NCBI GenBank assembly: GCA_964035575.1
Contig: OZ037890.1
Span: 1,116,001 to 1,180,000, forward strand
Reading direction: 5' to 3'
Length of the DNA stretch: 64,000 nt
From: Rhynchopus sp. YZ270_cl-10
Lineage: Eukaryota > Euglenozoa > Diplonemea > Diplonemida > Diplonemidae
The translations under genes were made by a program, and so were the position numbers. Positions 28,937 through 40,100 of this stretch are shown here, piece after piece (positions within the stretch are counted from its first letter, which is position 1; the number at the start of each line of letters is the position of its first letter). Under the pieces are notes generated by a model, which saw only the letters and a list, made by a program, of their open reading frames with translations, searched no databases and was not told the origin of the DNA.

Positions 28937-31061
28937 ATGGATGTGCAGAGGACGAACACTGCGTCGCTTGTGATCGGGCATGAGGAGGAGAGTGTGCGGT
29001 CTCCTGCTGCGACCGCTGCCGCAGCAGCCAGCTCCGCTGTGCGCAAGATGAAGTCGCCGCAGGCGGTTCCGAAGCGTCCCCGCCCGAAGAACCTCAGCCA
29101 TGTGCGGCCGCCGCCAGCATCGATACCCTTTTCGTCTGCAAGCGAAGGAACCTCTAGGGACGAACGGGATGCGTTGGTATGGAAAAAAGCTAACGCGAAT
29201 CTAAAACCTCTATTCTGACGGGCTTTTTCAAAGTATTTCATCGTTGAATATATCATAATTTGACTTTTTTTTCATATTCCAGCCAAGATTTCAACTCTTT
29301 TTCCATTCAACAAAAAAACAGTCCCCCGGCGCAACCAGTTGCAGCTCCCAATGTAAGGATAGCGTGTCTAGCCTGACCCCACGCAAGACGCAGCAATCCT
29401 CCAATGTCAAAGTCCTTCTCCGGGTCCGTCCGTTCACCTCTTTAGAACGTGCCCGAGGTGCGCACAGCAGTGACGTTGTTATGGAGCCTAGCGGCGACAC
29501 TTTGGAGGTCACACAGAAGCAGAAGGCACATTCCTTCCCCTTCGACCACATCCTCTGGTCCGCACACGAACAATGCCCCGAAGGGACCAAGGTCGCAACC
29601 CAGCTCGATGTTTTCCATAAGGCAGGCCTTCCTGTCATTGACGCTGTGCTGAACGGCTTCAATACCTGCATCTTCGCCTATGGACAGACAGGGTCTGGCA
29701 AGACACATACTATTATGGGTGAAGGCGCGCATCCGCAGAAATGTACAAACCGTGAGCATGATATACCACGCCCGACACCTCTCGCTGTAGGGTCGTCGGG
29801 GGATGAGCAGAAGGGGCTCCTCCCGCGCATCGTGGAGGCATTGTTCAAAACCGCGCAGGGCTTTCCGGACAGCAAATCCGCTGTCTTTGAGGTGAGCTTC
29901 ATGGAAATCTACTGCGAAAAAGTCAAAGACCTTCTCGAAAACGCACCCTCCTCCTCCTTCTCCACCCCTCCAGCCTCTCCTTCACCCGCAACCCGAACCG
30001 CTTCGACCAACAATTTAGCGCTCCTCTCTATGTCCCGTTCTGCTTCGACACCTACCTCTCCAGGGCTATCTGTTGGAAGGGAAACAGATTATCGAAGTTT
30101 GAAGGTACGGAAGCATCCGGTGAAGGGTGTGTTTGTGGAGGGGGTAAAGAAGGAGGTGGTGTCGAATTGGGGGCAGTGCAGCAAATTGATTGCCGAAGGG
30201 ATGAAGCACAGGGTCACCGCGGCGACCTCTATGAACGAAACGTCGTCGCGCAGCCACGCCATCTTTTCAATGACGATGACGGTGACAGAAAAGCAGGAGC
30301 TCTCCAACGGCAAGGCAGCGTCATGCCACCGCACCTCCTGCGTCCATCTGGTAGACCTCGCAGGCAGTGAACGCTCCTCACGCACCGGAGCAAAAGGCCA
30401 ACTCCTCGAAGAAGCGAACCAAATCAATCTCTCCCTCACCGTCCTCCGCAAAGTAATCGACGCCTTAGTAGAACGGTCCACAAAAGGCACGACAACCCTC
30501 CCTCCCCTCCGTGAAAGCATGTTAACCTGGGTGCTCTCTGATTCCCTAGGAGGTAACAGCAAAACCACCATGATCGCTACGGCAAGCCCTGCGGCAGAGT
30601 CATTGGAGGAAACGATATCGACACTGCGGTATGCGGTGAAGGCGCGGGCAATAGTGAATACAACGAAGGTGAATGAGAGCTCGCATACCAGGGTGGTGAG
30701 GGAGTTGCAGATGGAGATTGCGAAGTTGAAGGAAGAGGAGCTCCAACGGAGCAACTGCGCTGGGCATTTGCAGGAGCAGATAACGTTGTACGAAGGGGCC
30801 CTGGAGGAGGTGAAGAGGCTTACAGCAAACATGGCGGTGACGCACAAGAAGCAGCTGGAGGAGGAGAGGCGGAAGAGGTCCGCGGTCCAGGAGGAGAACG
30901 CAATGCTCGCAGCGCGGCTCCGTGCGGCGGAGCTGTCCGTTCTCCAAAAGGAGGAGGCGATAGCGACCCTGCAGCTCTCCCACCGCCCCCCCCTCCTCGC
31001 AACAGAACACCAAAGCAGCAGCAACCTTGAAACCTCCTGTACAATGTGCGCTCTGATGTGA
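28937..31061 (+). CDS. Kinesin-3-type motor protein, two exons
   Basis: Exon 1 is 28937-29176 (80 codons) and exon 2 is 29283-31061, giving about 672 residues. The motor starts in exon 2 (VKVLLRVRPF). P-loop GQTGSGKT, switch I NETSSRSH and switch II LVDLAGSE are intact. The segments LKVRKHPVKGVFVEGVKKEV and LTWVLSDSLGGNSKTTMIAT are typical of the kinesin-3 (KIF1/Unc-104) class, so plus-end microtubule transport is expected. There is a Ser/Pro-rich insertion in the motor (about ENAPSSSFSTPPAS to GLSVGRETD). The neck is followed by only a short coiled coil (residues ~545-640), and there is no FHA or PH domain, so this is a short kinesin-3. Exon 1 encodes a disordered basic/Ala-rich leader. Exon 2 is also open further upstream of the motor, supporting the splice. 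Confidence 0.88.
29177..29282 (+). other. Predicted first intron of the kinesin gene
   Basis: 106 bp, GTATGG donor, TATTCCAG acceptor, phase 0. It joins DERDAL to PRFQLFF. Without it the motor exon has no ATG start upstream of the P-loop region. Confidence 0.7.
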
Positions 31062-31111
31062 TTTGCGTGATTTTTTGCGATGTGAAAAAAGGATGTTGGG
31101 GGGTACACCCG

Positions 31112-31160
31112 GTTATACCAAAGGTACACGAGAGGGCTGTTGTATTTCAAGTCAAATTTC
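31112..31160 (+). repeat. Dispersed ~50-nt motif, copy e
   Basis: TTATACCAAAGGTACACGAG then AGGGCTGTTGTATTTCAAGT and CAAATTTC. It lacks the CTGTCAC segment of other copies. It is 50 bp past the kinesin stop and is followed at 31187 by the second dispersed motif. Confidence 0.65.
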
Positions 31161-31186
31161 TTTTGGAAGCCTGCGCAAATGTTCCA

Positions 31187-31250
31187 CGATAACGAATATG
31201 ATGAAGGTGACTAAGCACAGAGAGGCTTAAGATCATCTTATAAACTGTTC
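31187..31250 (+). repeat. Second dispersed motif (GGTGACTAAGC hairpin), copy 1
   Basis: CGATAACGAATATGATGAAG then GTGACTAAGCACAGAGAGGC and TTAAGATCATCTTATAAACT. It is nearly identical to 53967-54030, with weaker relatives at 49085, 62729, 50902 and 16805. CTAAGC and GCTTA(G) can pair as a small hairpin. Confidence 0.6.
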
Positions 31251-31903
31251 TTCTGTTCTTTCGTATTGTTTGAAGGGAAACGATGAATAGGGCTGGATAA
31301 GAGGGGTGTGTCGTGATACGGCTTATTTTTTTGTGGCCAAATCTGTAGAACAGGCTTGAATGGTCTGCCCCCCTTTTTTTGAGAAGCTGTTTTCCTGCAT
31401 ATGGGGGATATTTTGAGGGCTTTTTTGTACATTACACATTTGTTTTTTGTTTTTTTTTGTCTTGCTTGTTTTGTCGAAGTGCAAAAAAAAAAGAGGTTTT
31501 CTCAACAAAAAAAATCGTGTTCAACGGTGTTGCATTATTTTGCCAAAGAAAAAAAAGTGCTTTGTATAGTGGAGTTCATCCTCGGGTGTCTACACTAATA
31601 CAACCAAGTTTTCAAAAAAAAAACAAAACACGTAAACACATAAACCGCTGCACCCATAGGAGGTGTTTGGTTACGTCTTGCACATTTTTACTTCATTCTT
31701 AGAGGAGGTGTGCCTTGCATAACTCCAAATCGCTCTTTCAAAAAAAAAAAAAAAAAAGTCCAATCATTTCCGTTCCAAGCGCTCTGCTATAGAGAGGTTC
31801 TTTTGATCTGGTGTGTTTCTTACACTGGCCCTGCTTTAGGACATATGACGTGGCATGCTACAGGGTCCAAAACGGGGTGAAATAAAAAGTGTCATTATTA
31901 ACG

Positions 31904-32047
31904 TACTTCGTGGTCCGCCGGAGTTGAAACGGACGATGGCGGACTTTGAAAGTCCGCCCGAGTTGAGACGGACCTGAGTCCGTCTCAACTCGGGTGGGGT
32001 CTTGATCGTATTTTTTTTTTTGACGGACTCAGGCGGACCACGAAGTA
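31904..32047. repeat. Nested foldback with 17-bp perfect inner stem
   Basis: Outer arms TACTTCGTGGTCCGCC (31904) and GGCGGACCACGAAGTA (ending 32047). Inner arms CCCGAGTTGAGACGGAC (31957-31973) and GTCCGTCTCAACTCGGG (31978-31994) pair perfectly around a 4-nt loop. A degenerate second copy of the inner arm (GGAGTTGAAACGGAC) sits just upstream. Confidence 0.85.
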
Positions 32048-32124
32048 TGCATTATGATGCTATGATACCTTTACGGCCTGATGTAGCTTTTGGTTTATCT
32101 TAACTTTTCTTTCTTTTAATTTTT

Positions 32125-32244
32125 AACACGGATACTGCCACCGGATCTGGGCCAAAATCCCAGATCTGGCTCGTTTTCCAGATGGTGAAATCTGGTTTCA
32201 AGATTCTGGGAATCTGGGATCACATATCTGGGAGTATCCGTGTT
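32125..32244. repeat. Foldback with CCAGATCTGG-type interior
   Basis: Outer arms AACACGGATACT and AGTATCCGTGTT, 12 bp perfect. The interior carries several copies of ATCTGG/CCAGAT in both orientations, so it can form alternative hairpins. Confidence 0.75.
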
Positions 32245-32569
32245 TTAATAGTCCCGCGGAGAACTCGTGCATGTTGATTATTCATTCACGTTGATGGGGG
32301 CGGGGGATGGGGATGGGGAGGGGGAGGGGGATTCTGATGTACTTCACTTTTTCTTTCAGGCTAACAAAGCCATAGAGGTGCGCAGCTGATGTAAATGAGA
32401 TATGCACACCCAGCCAACGGCTTCCTCCGGGGAAGATGTGTGTGACCGAGAGGCCCACTTCATCGTCCGGGGAGAGCCTTCATCTTACAAAACTTTTCTT
32501 TTTTGTTATTTTAGTTCCTCCACTATCGTGCAGTCAGAGATACGTCATCATACCTTGCATTTTTTTCTA

Positions 32570-32614
32570 AAAAGGTACACTGTCACGAGAGGGCTTTGTA
32601 TTTCAAGCCAAATT
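32570..32614 (+). repeat. Dispersed ~50-nt motif, copy f
   Basis: AAAAAGGTACACTGTCACGA then GAGGGCTTTGTATTTCAAGC and CAAATT. Left half of the palindrome missing. Confidence 0.7.
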
Positions 32615-32655
32615 CTTGCTTCCCTGGGTGTTGTTGAGACACTCAAATTTAGTTT

Positions 32656-32754
32656 TACCATTGCCGTACCTAAAAATGCTGGACCGGAAAAGTCAAAAAA
32701 TTTCAAAATTCCCAAACCTTTTTCTGGTCCAGCATTGTTATGGGTACGGTATTG
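32656..32754. repeat. Foldback with GGACC/GGTCC arms
   Basis: Left arm segments CCGTACC and ATGCTGGACC pair with GGTCCAGCAT and GGGTACGG of the right arm, with a few mismatched bases between. The ~30-nt loop is A/T-rich. Confidence 0.65.
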
Positions 32755-33367
32755 AAAAACTTTTCAAAAAAACCTCTCCTGTTACAAAAATCAAGCTCGA
32801 AGTTGTATTACCGACTACTTCTGGTCTCTCACCAACATAAATTTTTTATGGGTACACTGTAACAGTATTTTTTTCCCCTTTGTCTGCATACACAGAGCCG
32901 TTTGCATAACGTTCAAATTGGCATCTTTTTTTTCGTTTTAATTCAGGTTTCATGGCGGAGCTTTTCTTTTTTCTCATCTTTTTTTGCACACTTCACGCAC
33001 CACCCGCCTGCCTCTTTCTTTGGATAGAATGTGTTATGACACTTTACCTGTCAAAAATCTCTTCCCAATCCGCGCTCAATTTTTCGACGTTCCCAAACGA
33101 TCTTCACAAGCTTTCCACTTCCTTTTTATCAAAAGGTGGTGTGTGTGTTTTTGTATTGTCTGCATGTGTTCCATGTGTACCCTCTCAGGCGCTGTCCACT
33201 CAAGTTGTTGTGGAGGGATTAAAAAGACACAATTTTTTCTTTGGTACATCTTTGGTATATCTGCGTTCAACAGAAGTTTGCATGTTCAAAAATTTATTTT
33301 TCTTGTTTTTTTTTTTTTTTGTTTTCCCTAAAAGGAACACAACAATTGGATTGGAGGGTCAAGTGCC

Positions 33368-33470
33368 GTATTCGTATCAAATTATCGACAAAAACAAAAA
33401 GATCGAAGAAAAATCCTGAAAAGGTCGAGCATTAGTACGATCGATAATTCGTACGAATACAATACTTCAA
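33368..33470. repeat. Foldback related to the one at 24837
   Basis: Arms GTATTCGTATCAAATTATCG and CGATAATTCGTACGAATAC pair with small mismatches. The loop contains AGAAAAATCCTGAAAAGGTC, matching the loop of the 24837 foldback although the arms are unrelated in sequence. Confidence 0.65.
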
Positions 33471-34129
33471 CTATCTCAAGTACCGAGGGGTTTTTTTGGA
33501 CTTTCAACTTATTCCATTCAAGTACTCTAGACGTCCGTGACAAAATCAACCGGTTTCCAAAATTTCTGGCCCCCCCCTTTTTTCTCAGTGCCTGCGTCCC
33601 ACCGGTGTTCCGCCGGTTGAGGCGTTTTGCACTTTTTCAACTTTTCCTTTTTTTCTTTCTTCTCGATTTTTCTCCCGCCTGAGCGTTTTTCTTTTTTCAA
33701 AAGACCCGACATTCCACTCATTTTTTTCCCGGTGTTTGCCCCGGTATCACATATGATACTGATTTCCATGGATATACATGAAAAGGAGTTCCGTGCTATT
33801 CACAGAACTCGATAGGCGATTGAGCTTATCTAACAACAACCAAAACAAAAGAAAGTACAAAGAAGAGAATAAAAAATGCAGGAAAAATAGACAAAGAGAA
33901 AAACAAAGAGATTTTGACAAAGTGAACAATAAAACCTCTTCCACACTCCCCTCCTCCTCCTCTTCCTCCTCCTCCTCCTCACCACCCACATTAAAATACA
34001 GAGAGGGGGTTTTGGGGGAAGTACTTTACTTCCCTTACCTTGCTTCTGTGCTACTTTGCTTCACTTTCCTCTCTTTGGTTGTTTCTCTCTTTTTTCTTTT
34101 TTTTTTTTTCTTTCTTCTCTCCCTGCATC

Positions 34130-37100
34130 ATGAGCGACGACGACGAATACAGCGATAACTTCGAAGAAGATAACGGCGGAACCCCTGCAAGCATTGCAAG
34201 CATTCCCGCAGTGACTCCAACCACGTCTGCAAGACATACCCCTACATCACCACCAACACCAACACCACATGACGGCGCCACACCTCACGCTGAAGGCAAC
34301 ACAGCGCCCCCTTTGCCCACACCTTCTCCTTCCACTGAAGATTCTACCACGCAACATACCGACAGTGGAGTGCCCACCACCACCACCACCACGACCCCTC
34401 TGGACTCAGGGGGGTCTGCAACACATACATCGTTAGGACCTATTGAGGGTACACCTGGGGTTGGTGTTGATGTAGGTAATGTTAGCTCTGTACCTCCTAA
34501 TGGTGAACAGCAGGGTGCATCAGGTGGTCCACCTGCATTGGAGTCTGCTACAGAAAGGCTGGCGGAGCGTGCGATCGGCGTGCACACCCCGCACCTCTCG
34601 AGCGGTTCGTCGTCGGGGGGGTTGACTTCGATGTCGACGTTGACCTCTCCTGCGCAGGATGTGGCGAAGCTTCCGGTCACTCCGAAGTCCGCGCTGAAGA
34701 AGCGGAGCTACGTTGCACCGCCACCACCACCCCCGGAGGAGGAGAAGAACGAACCACGAATACCAGACACACCCACGCCAATCTCGCCTCCAGCAGCGCC
34801 GCCGGCGTCACCACTTCCTGCAGAGACACCAGGGGTACCAACACCTCCACCTCCTCCAGCAGCACCGCCTAGCGAGATGGCAATCGAATCGCCTGGAAAG
34901 GTGAAAGAAGGTACGACGCTATGTCCTCCTTCGTCGGAGTGCGCGCCATCGGAGAGTGATATGGTGCTGCTGACGCCTGCAGGGGAGGTGTGTGTACCGC
35001 CAACGACGCCGACACCGGCACCACCACCAGCTCTGCCAAGCAGTGTGATGTCTCCTTTGAATGAGTACAGCTCGCCGAGGACGCAGTGTCAACCCACTAT
35101 GGTGCCGCCGGAGAGTGCTGTCAACGATGCGGTTCAGCAAATGCGTGCAGACAGTGACGCGGAGGAGAGCGTCAACCTCGCAGAAGAAGTGTCCGAAGGG
35201 AATGAGAAGGGGAAGGAGAAGGCGGATCGCTCTATACCGCAGCTGTCCTCTCTTTCGGTTAATGTGCGGCAAGTCAGAGATTTCCCTGAATGCTTCAAAC
35301 AAGCCTTCTTTTCAATGACCTTTAAAGGAAAAACCAGAATAACGTCAGTAGTCCCTACCCTCTCTTTGCATAAGATGAAGAACGACCCAGCGAAGGGGGT
35401 GAAGGATGTGCTGTTCAGTGGTGTGGATGCGGAGAAGGGGAAGGTGGTCATTAAGGCGTATTGTTTGGATGTGGACGGTGTTGGTGCGGTGTTGCGGCAA
35501 GGTGGTGGGAAGGAGGGGAGACACACACACATGGCTGACAACAATGAGATCCGACCACATGCCCCGCCACCAGTTGGCTTGGTTGCGGCGCAGAAGCTTG
35601 CTGCAAGCAAATACAAAGCAGAGCAAGGGCTCGCAGATGCTATCAATGGGCACCAAGGTGATCCCGGCTTTCAGTCTTTTCTTCTGTCCTGCGCAACCTG
35701 TGTTGGTTCCTGCAAAATCGATGTAGGTCCTGGCAAGGAGACCGGCAGTCAATGGCTCGCCCTGACCCGCGTGAAGTCCGAGGCGCGTCTCCTCGCCTCC
35801 TGGGTCTTCCAAATGGTCGAGCCCGCCACAACATCGTTGCTACTCCATTTTCGTACTGCGAGGAATATAGCGCTGCCTCCGTCACCTTCGCAGGAAAAAC
35901 CTAAAAATACCGAAAACGAAAAGAAGAAAAACTCAGAAAAGGACCGAGGACCAAAAAAAGAAAAGAAGGTGCCCAAACCGGCGTTGAAGCTGTGTTATGG
36001 AGGGGCGGTAGGGGTGCAGAGCATTTCATGCGATACGGAGCACACTCAGGCGCAAGATGGCGGGGCAGGCGATGTGATGGCATGGGGCACTCTCAAGGCC
36101 GACATCGGCGACGGCAGCGACGCTGTGTACATCTCCCTATGGGAGGAGGCCGCCTGGCGCGCACCACTCCTCCTCGACGTCCCTGCATCAGGCCCGATAG
36201 ACCCAAAGCACCGCGACGCTTTCTGCTACGGCGAATTGGTCCTCACCAGAGCAACCCTCAACGCACGCCTTGCAGAGAACACCCACAAAGCCAACCCATG
36301 GTCCTGGCTGAAGCTGGCTGCCCCTGGAGGGGTCGCCAGCATCGCTGCACTCTCCACCGAAAGCATCGCATATTTCACTCAGGTACGCCACGCCGCAAAA
36401 CGCGCATACTCTGTCTGGAATAAGGCGGACCCACAAAAGGCGCCACGTCCAGGACAGAAAATGGAGCTAATCCAACAGGCGCACGCCGCCTCCACCATAG
36501 CCGCAAACCATCGTAGAGTGGGCGAATCGCTCTTTTCTGATGTCATTTCAAAGATTCTGGATTACTGCGCGACTCCCGCTGCAAAAGAGCTACCACTTCC
36601 AGAATGGATCCGCAACCTCCCTGCAGGGAAAGCCCTGCAAGGAGACTGCTCCATTGTGTTTCAACAAGGCGACGGTGACATTGTCCTGAAAGGAACCAAC
36701 AGAGCCGCGAAGGCTGCTTTAAAAGAATTGAACGGTCTGAACGTTTCGAGCAGAGCGTCTGCGAAGACGCTCTTCCTTTCGACTGCCGCGGATTTGCTGG
36801 AAGGAGTACGCCCGGTGATCACCACACAGCTTCTTGCTGTGGTAGCAGAGCGGTTGAGGGAAGGGATTGCGGGGAAGTTTGGGTCTCCTCTGGCGGCGCC
36901 GATGTGTTGGTTGTTTTGTTGTGTCCAATATGCGTTAGAACCTTTGAAAGGTGCAGCAACCAGCCTAGGCACCGAAGGGAAAAAACTCATAGACAATGAA
37001 AAGGAGGCCCCCCCAAAGGATGTTTCAGGTCGATGGGAAACCGTTGCAGCGTTGTTTGACATTCTCTTAAGTGGCGGTGGGGTGCTAGGTTCTGTCCACC

Positions 37101-40100
37101 TCGATGACGTTCCAGATGAAGACACTCCAATCGTTGCAGGAACCACACTGAGTATTTCCGTTTCTGTTCATGATTCTCATGGGGTTGTGGTGCCCCGGCA
37201 TAAGTATGATATAAAATGCTGGGCCCTAAGCAGCCTCGAACCGCACCTAGAACTGCAAGAATGCGGCTCGCATTTCAGTGGTGTAATCAAAGAGAACGGG
37301 CGCTACCGTATTGCAGTAGAGGTAGAGGGGAGAGGGGTGTTAGGGTGGTTTGCGGCCTCGACGACCCAAAGGAAGGGAGGGTCTACGGTTGGGACGGAAG
37401 GCGCTTTTTTGCATCATGTGTCCCATCCGTTTGATGTACACCAAGCTTCTCCCGACGCGCAACACATTACCAGAACCCATTTCGAGGTTTTCGAGCCAAT
37501 CTCTGCCCCGCCTTCAGAGGATGTACAGCTAAGCGACGCCTTTGGCAATGCGATTCCGGTTGCAGTGATGTGTGTAGTAAAGGACCCTGTGCTGTTGCCG
37601 TTCTCGGGATATACACAACGACAGCTTCTTGCGGAGGTATCTAAAGCGTCTGCAAACACTTCTGCACCTCAGGGAGAAACGATGTCGGGGCATTTTGATT
37701 CGAGGGTACAATATTTCTCTACGGTGCGCGATGTTTTCTCACAATGTCCAGCATTGGAGGAAGGTGAAGTCCAGGACATTACTTCGCCGAAGAAGGAGAA
37801 GGATGTGGCGCCCAAAAGCACGCACTTCGCAGCATACCCCGGCCGCTACAAACTCAAGATCGCATTAAAAAAGCTTGGAAAAATCGATTGGGACATCACA
37901 GTGCATCTCCCCCCAAGCTGTCTTCACATTGTTTCGATCTCCCCTACACAGAGCAACTTCTACGCTGTTACGGTCGCGGTTATGGATAAAATGGGTGTCA
38001 TTTGCCGAGATTCACTGGGCAGCTATTTTATTCAGATTCATGCCAATGATTGCAATGTACCCATCCTCTCACACGGCCAAATCCACAATGGAACGGCAGA
38101 GGTTCTTCTGTGGTGTCCTCCCTCATGTCTGGACAGTCCACTCCATGCGACACTATGTGGTTCCCCTTTGCCCAAGGAATGTCTCAAAGCACCGTTTCCT
38201 TCAGAAGAGGAGCCCAATCTGCGAAAGGCGGGGGCACTGCAGGTGTCGCTCAAAGGGTTGCATCAGAACGGGAAAATCGCAGATTTCTATCTGAATGCGG
38301 ATGGTGCAGTGGGGGAGGTGGTGCTGTCGTTGAAGGGAAGGAGGGTTCGCGGAGGTGTTTCGTCTCCTAAGGGTAAGGTGGTGATGGAGCGGATTGCGCC
38401 GCTTCATTGCCTCGAGGGGGTGGGGGAGCCCTGTGTCGTCCGTCCTCGGTTCTGCCACGAAGGCAGCGACGCACCCCGCAGAGCCATCCACGGCGTCGTG
38501 CTCCCATTCGCAGGGGAGTTTGAGCTGTCGGTCTCGCTTGTTGGGGGTGGTGGTGGTGGAGCCCCGGCAGTCGTCACCTTCGCCAGCTTCGATGCAGATG
38601 AAAAACTGGTTCGACCATTATCCACAAAATTTTCTGTTTCTGCATTCAACATTACCCCCACCACATCGGCAATGCTATTAAAGGTTCTACCCAACTCTGA
38701 GAAAAAGTTGACTGACTCAAAGAAGAAGAAAAAGAAGAAGAAGACAAAAATATCAGGAGAATCTGGGGCAACAATTACACATGCGGTCAAAAAGGACGCA
38801 AAAAAATATACGGTTGTTGGGCCGATTCACATTGGGATTTGCGACCTTGAAGCAAGATGGCTGGGTCAGGGACACAACACGGCAGAGGGAACAGAGAATC
38901 CACATGACGACCTTACCGCAAGCACTCTCTCTGCTACAGACACATGCACCCCCGATGACATTCATACCCCCTCATCTGAGTCTCTCCCCACCTCCACCTC
39001 CACCCCAGACGGCGCCGTCACCATCCACATTGAAGTCGACACCACCAACATCTCTGCCTCCCGCCAACGTCTCTCCGGTGTCCCTACCATCTCCTCCGCA
39101 TCACACCTCATCTGCGACCCTACGGCCCACATGGCCTCCTTCCGCGACATCACCCTAGAGAATGTCACCTTCTTTCCAATAACACTTCGATTCAGAACAG
39201 GCTCAGGGTCAACCCTACCATGCTATTGCGTTGTGTTGGAGGAGGATGTGGGAACCCCGCCACCACCTCCGATATTTGCAATAAGACAGGTCGAGCAAGG
39301 TGCGAGCCCTGGGGAGAAGGTTGTGACGGTCGAAATGAGGTTGAGCAGTAATGAGGGTTTTGCAGGGTATCTGGGGGAGACTACGACGCAGGAGAAGAGT
39401 ACTGTGATACCTAGACCACAGAAGGGGCGTAGCGCAGTGTCAGTTGAAGGGAAAATCGTTGTTGATAGAGGAGCAACAGATATTCCAGTTGGAGCAGTTA
39501 TCCAGAAGATCGGTACAACCTCCGCGACAGACAGCGCCTCCCACAGCCTTGCCATGCAAGAAACGGATTGCACACTGTCCCATTCTTATACCTTCTTTTC
39601 AAGAAACATACCGATTTCGTTGGAACTTCGCAGCTGCGAAACACATGAAACTCTGAAGGAGAAGGTGGCGATGCTTTTGAATGAGGGCACCTTTTCTGGA
39701 CGGACATATTGTATTGGCAATAGGGTAGGTTCTGATGGGGTTCGCACGACGTTGTTTAAAACGAAGATGGTGATGAGGGTAGCTGGGGCGGTGTATTTTG
39801 TGATTCATACACCTTCAGGGGCGGTGTGTTCGGAGCCATTTGACTTTGCAAGGCATGCTGCACGGATTCAAATGGCGCTACCACAGACGTGCCTCACCTC
39901 GCAGGAAGGTGCCAACGCAGCACCCCTCCCCGTTGGTGAAGATCTTACCCTCAGCCTCTCTGTCCACGATGCAGCAGGCGGAGCGGTTTCACTCCCGTAT
40001 GGTGTAAACCTTCCGGTAATCATTCGTCTTCATCACGGAGAGCCTGGTGCACAAGAAGCAGAAGAATTTGAGGCAGAAACAGGGCTCACCCAATATGACC

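Larger units (their letters stand above)
31062..34129. other. Large spacer rich in foldbacks
   Basis: About 3 kb with no supported gene. Contents: dispersed motif copies at 31112, 32570 and (15 bases only) 32848; a copy of the second dispersed motif at 31187; four foldbacks (31904, 32125, 32656, 33368); poly-A and poly-T tracts; and a (TCC)n/poly-T pyrimidine stretch running into the ATG of the giant gene at 34130. Confidence 0.6.

Noticed and set aside
30089-31150. 353-codon minus-strand frame opposite the kinesin motor
   Set aside because: The + strand has intact kinesin motifs; the minus frame is Ser/Arg-rich shadow sequence.
33778-34158. 126-codon + frame just before the giant gene (Lys/Arg-rich then Ser-run)
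   Set aside because: Low-complexity A-rich and TCC-rich leader, overlapping the giant gene's start in another frame.
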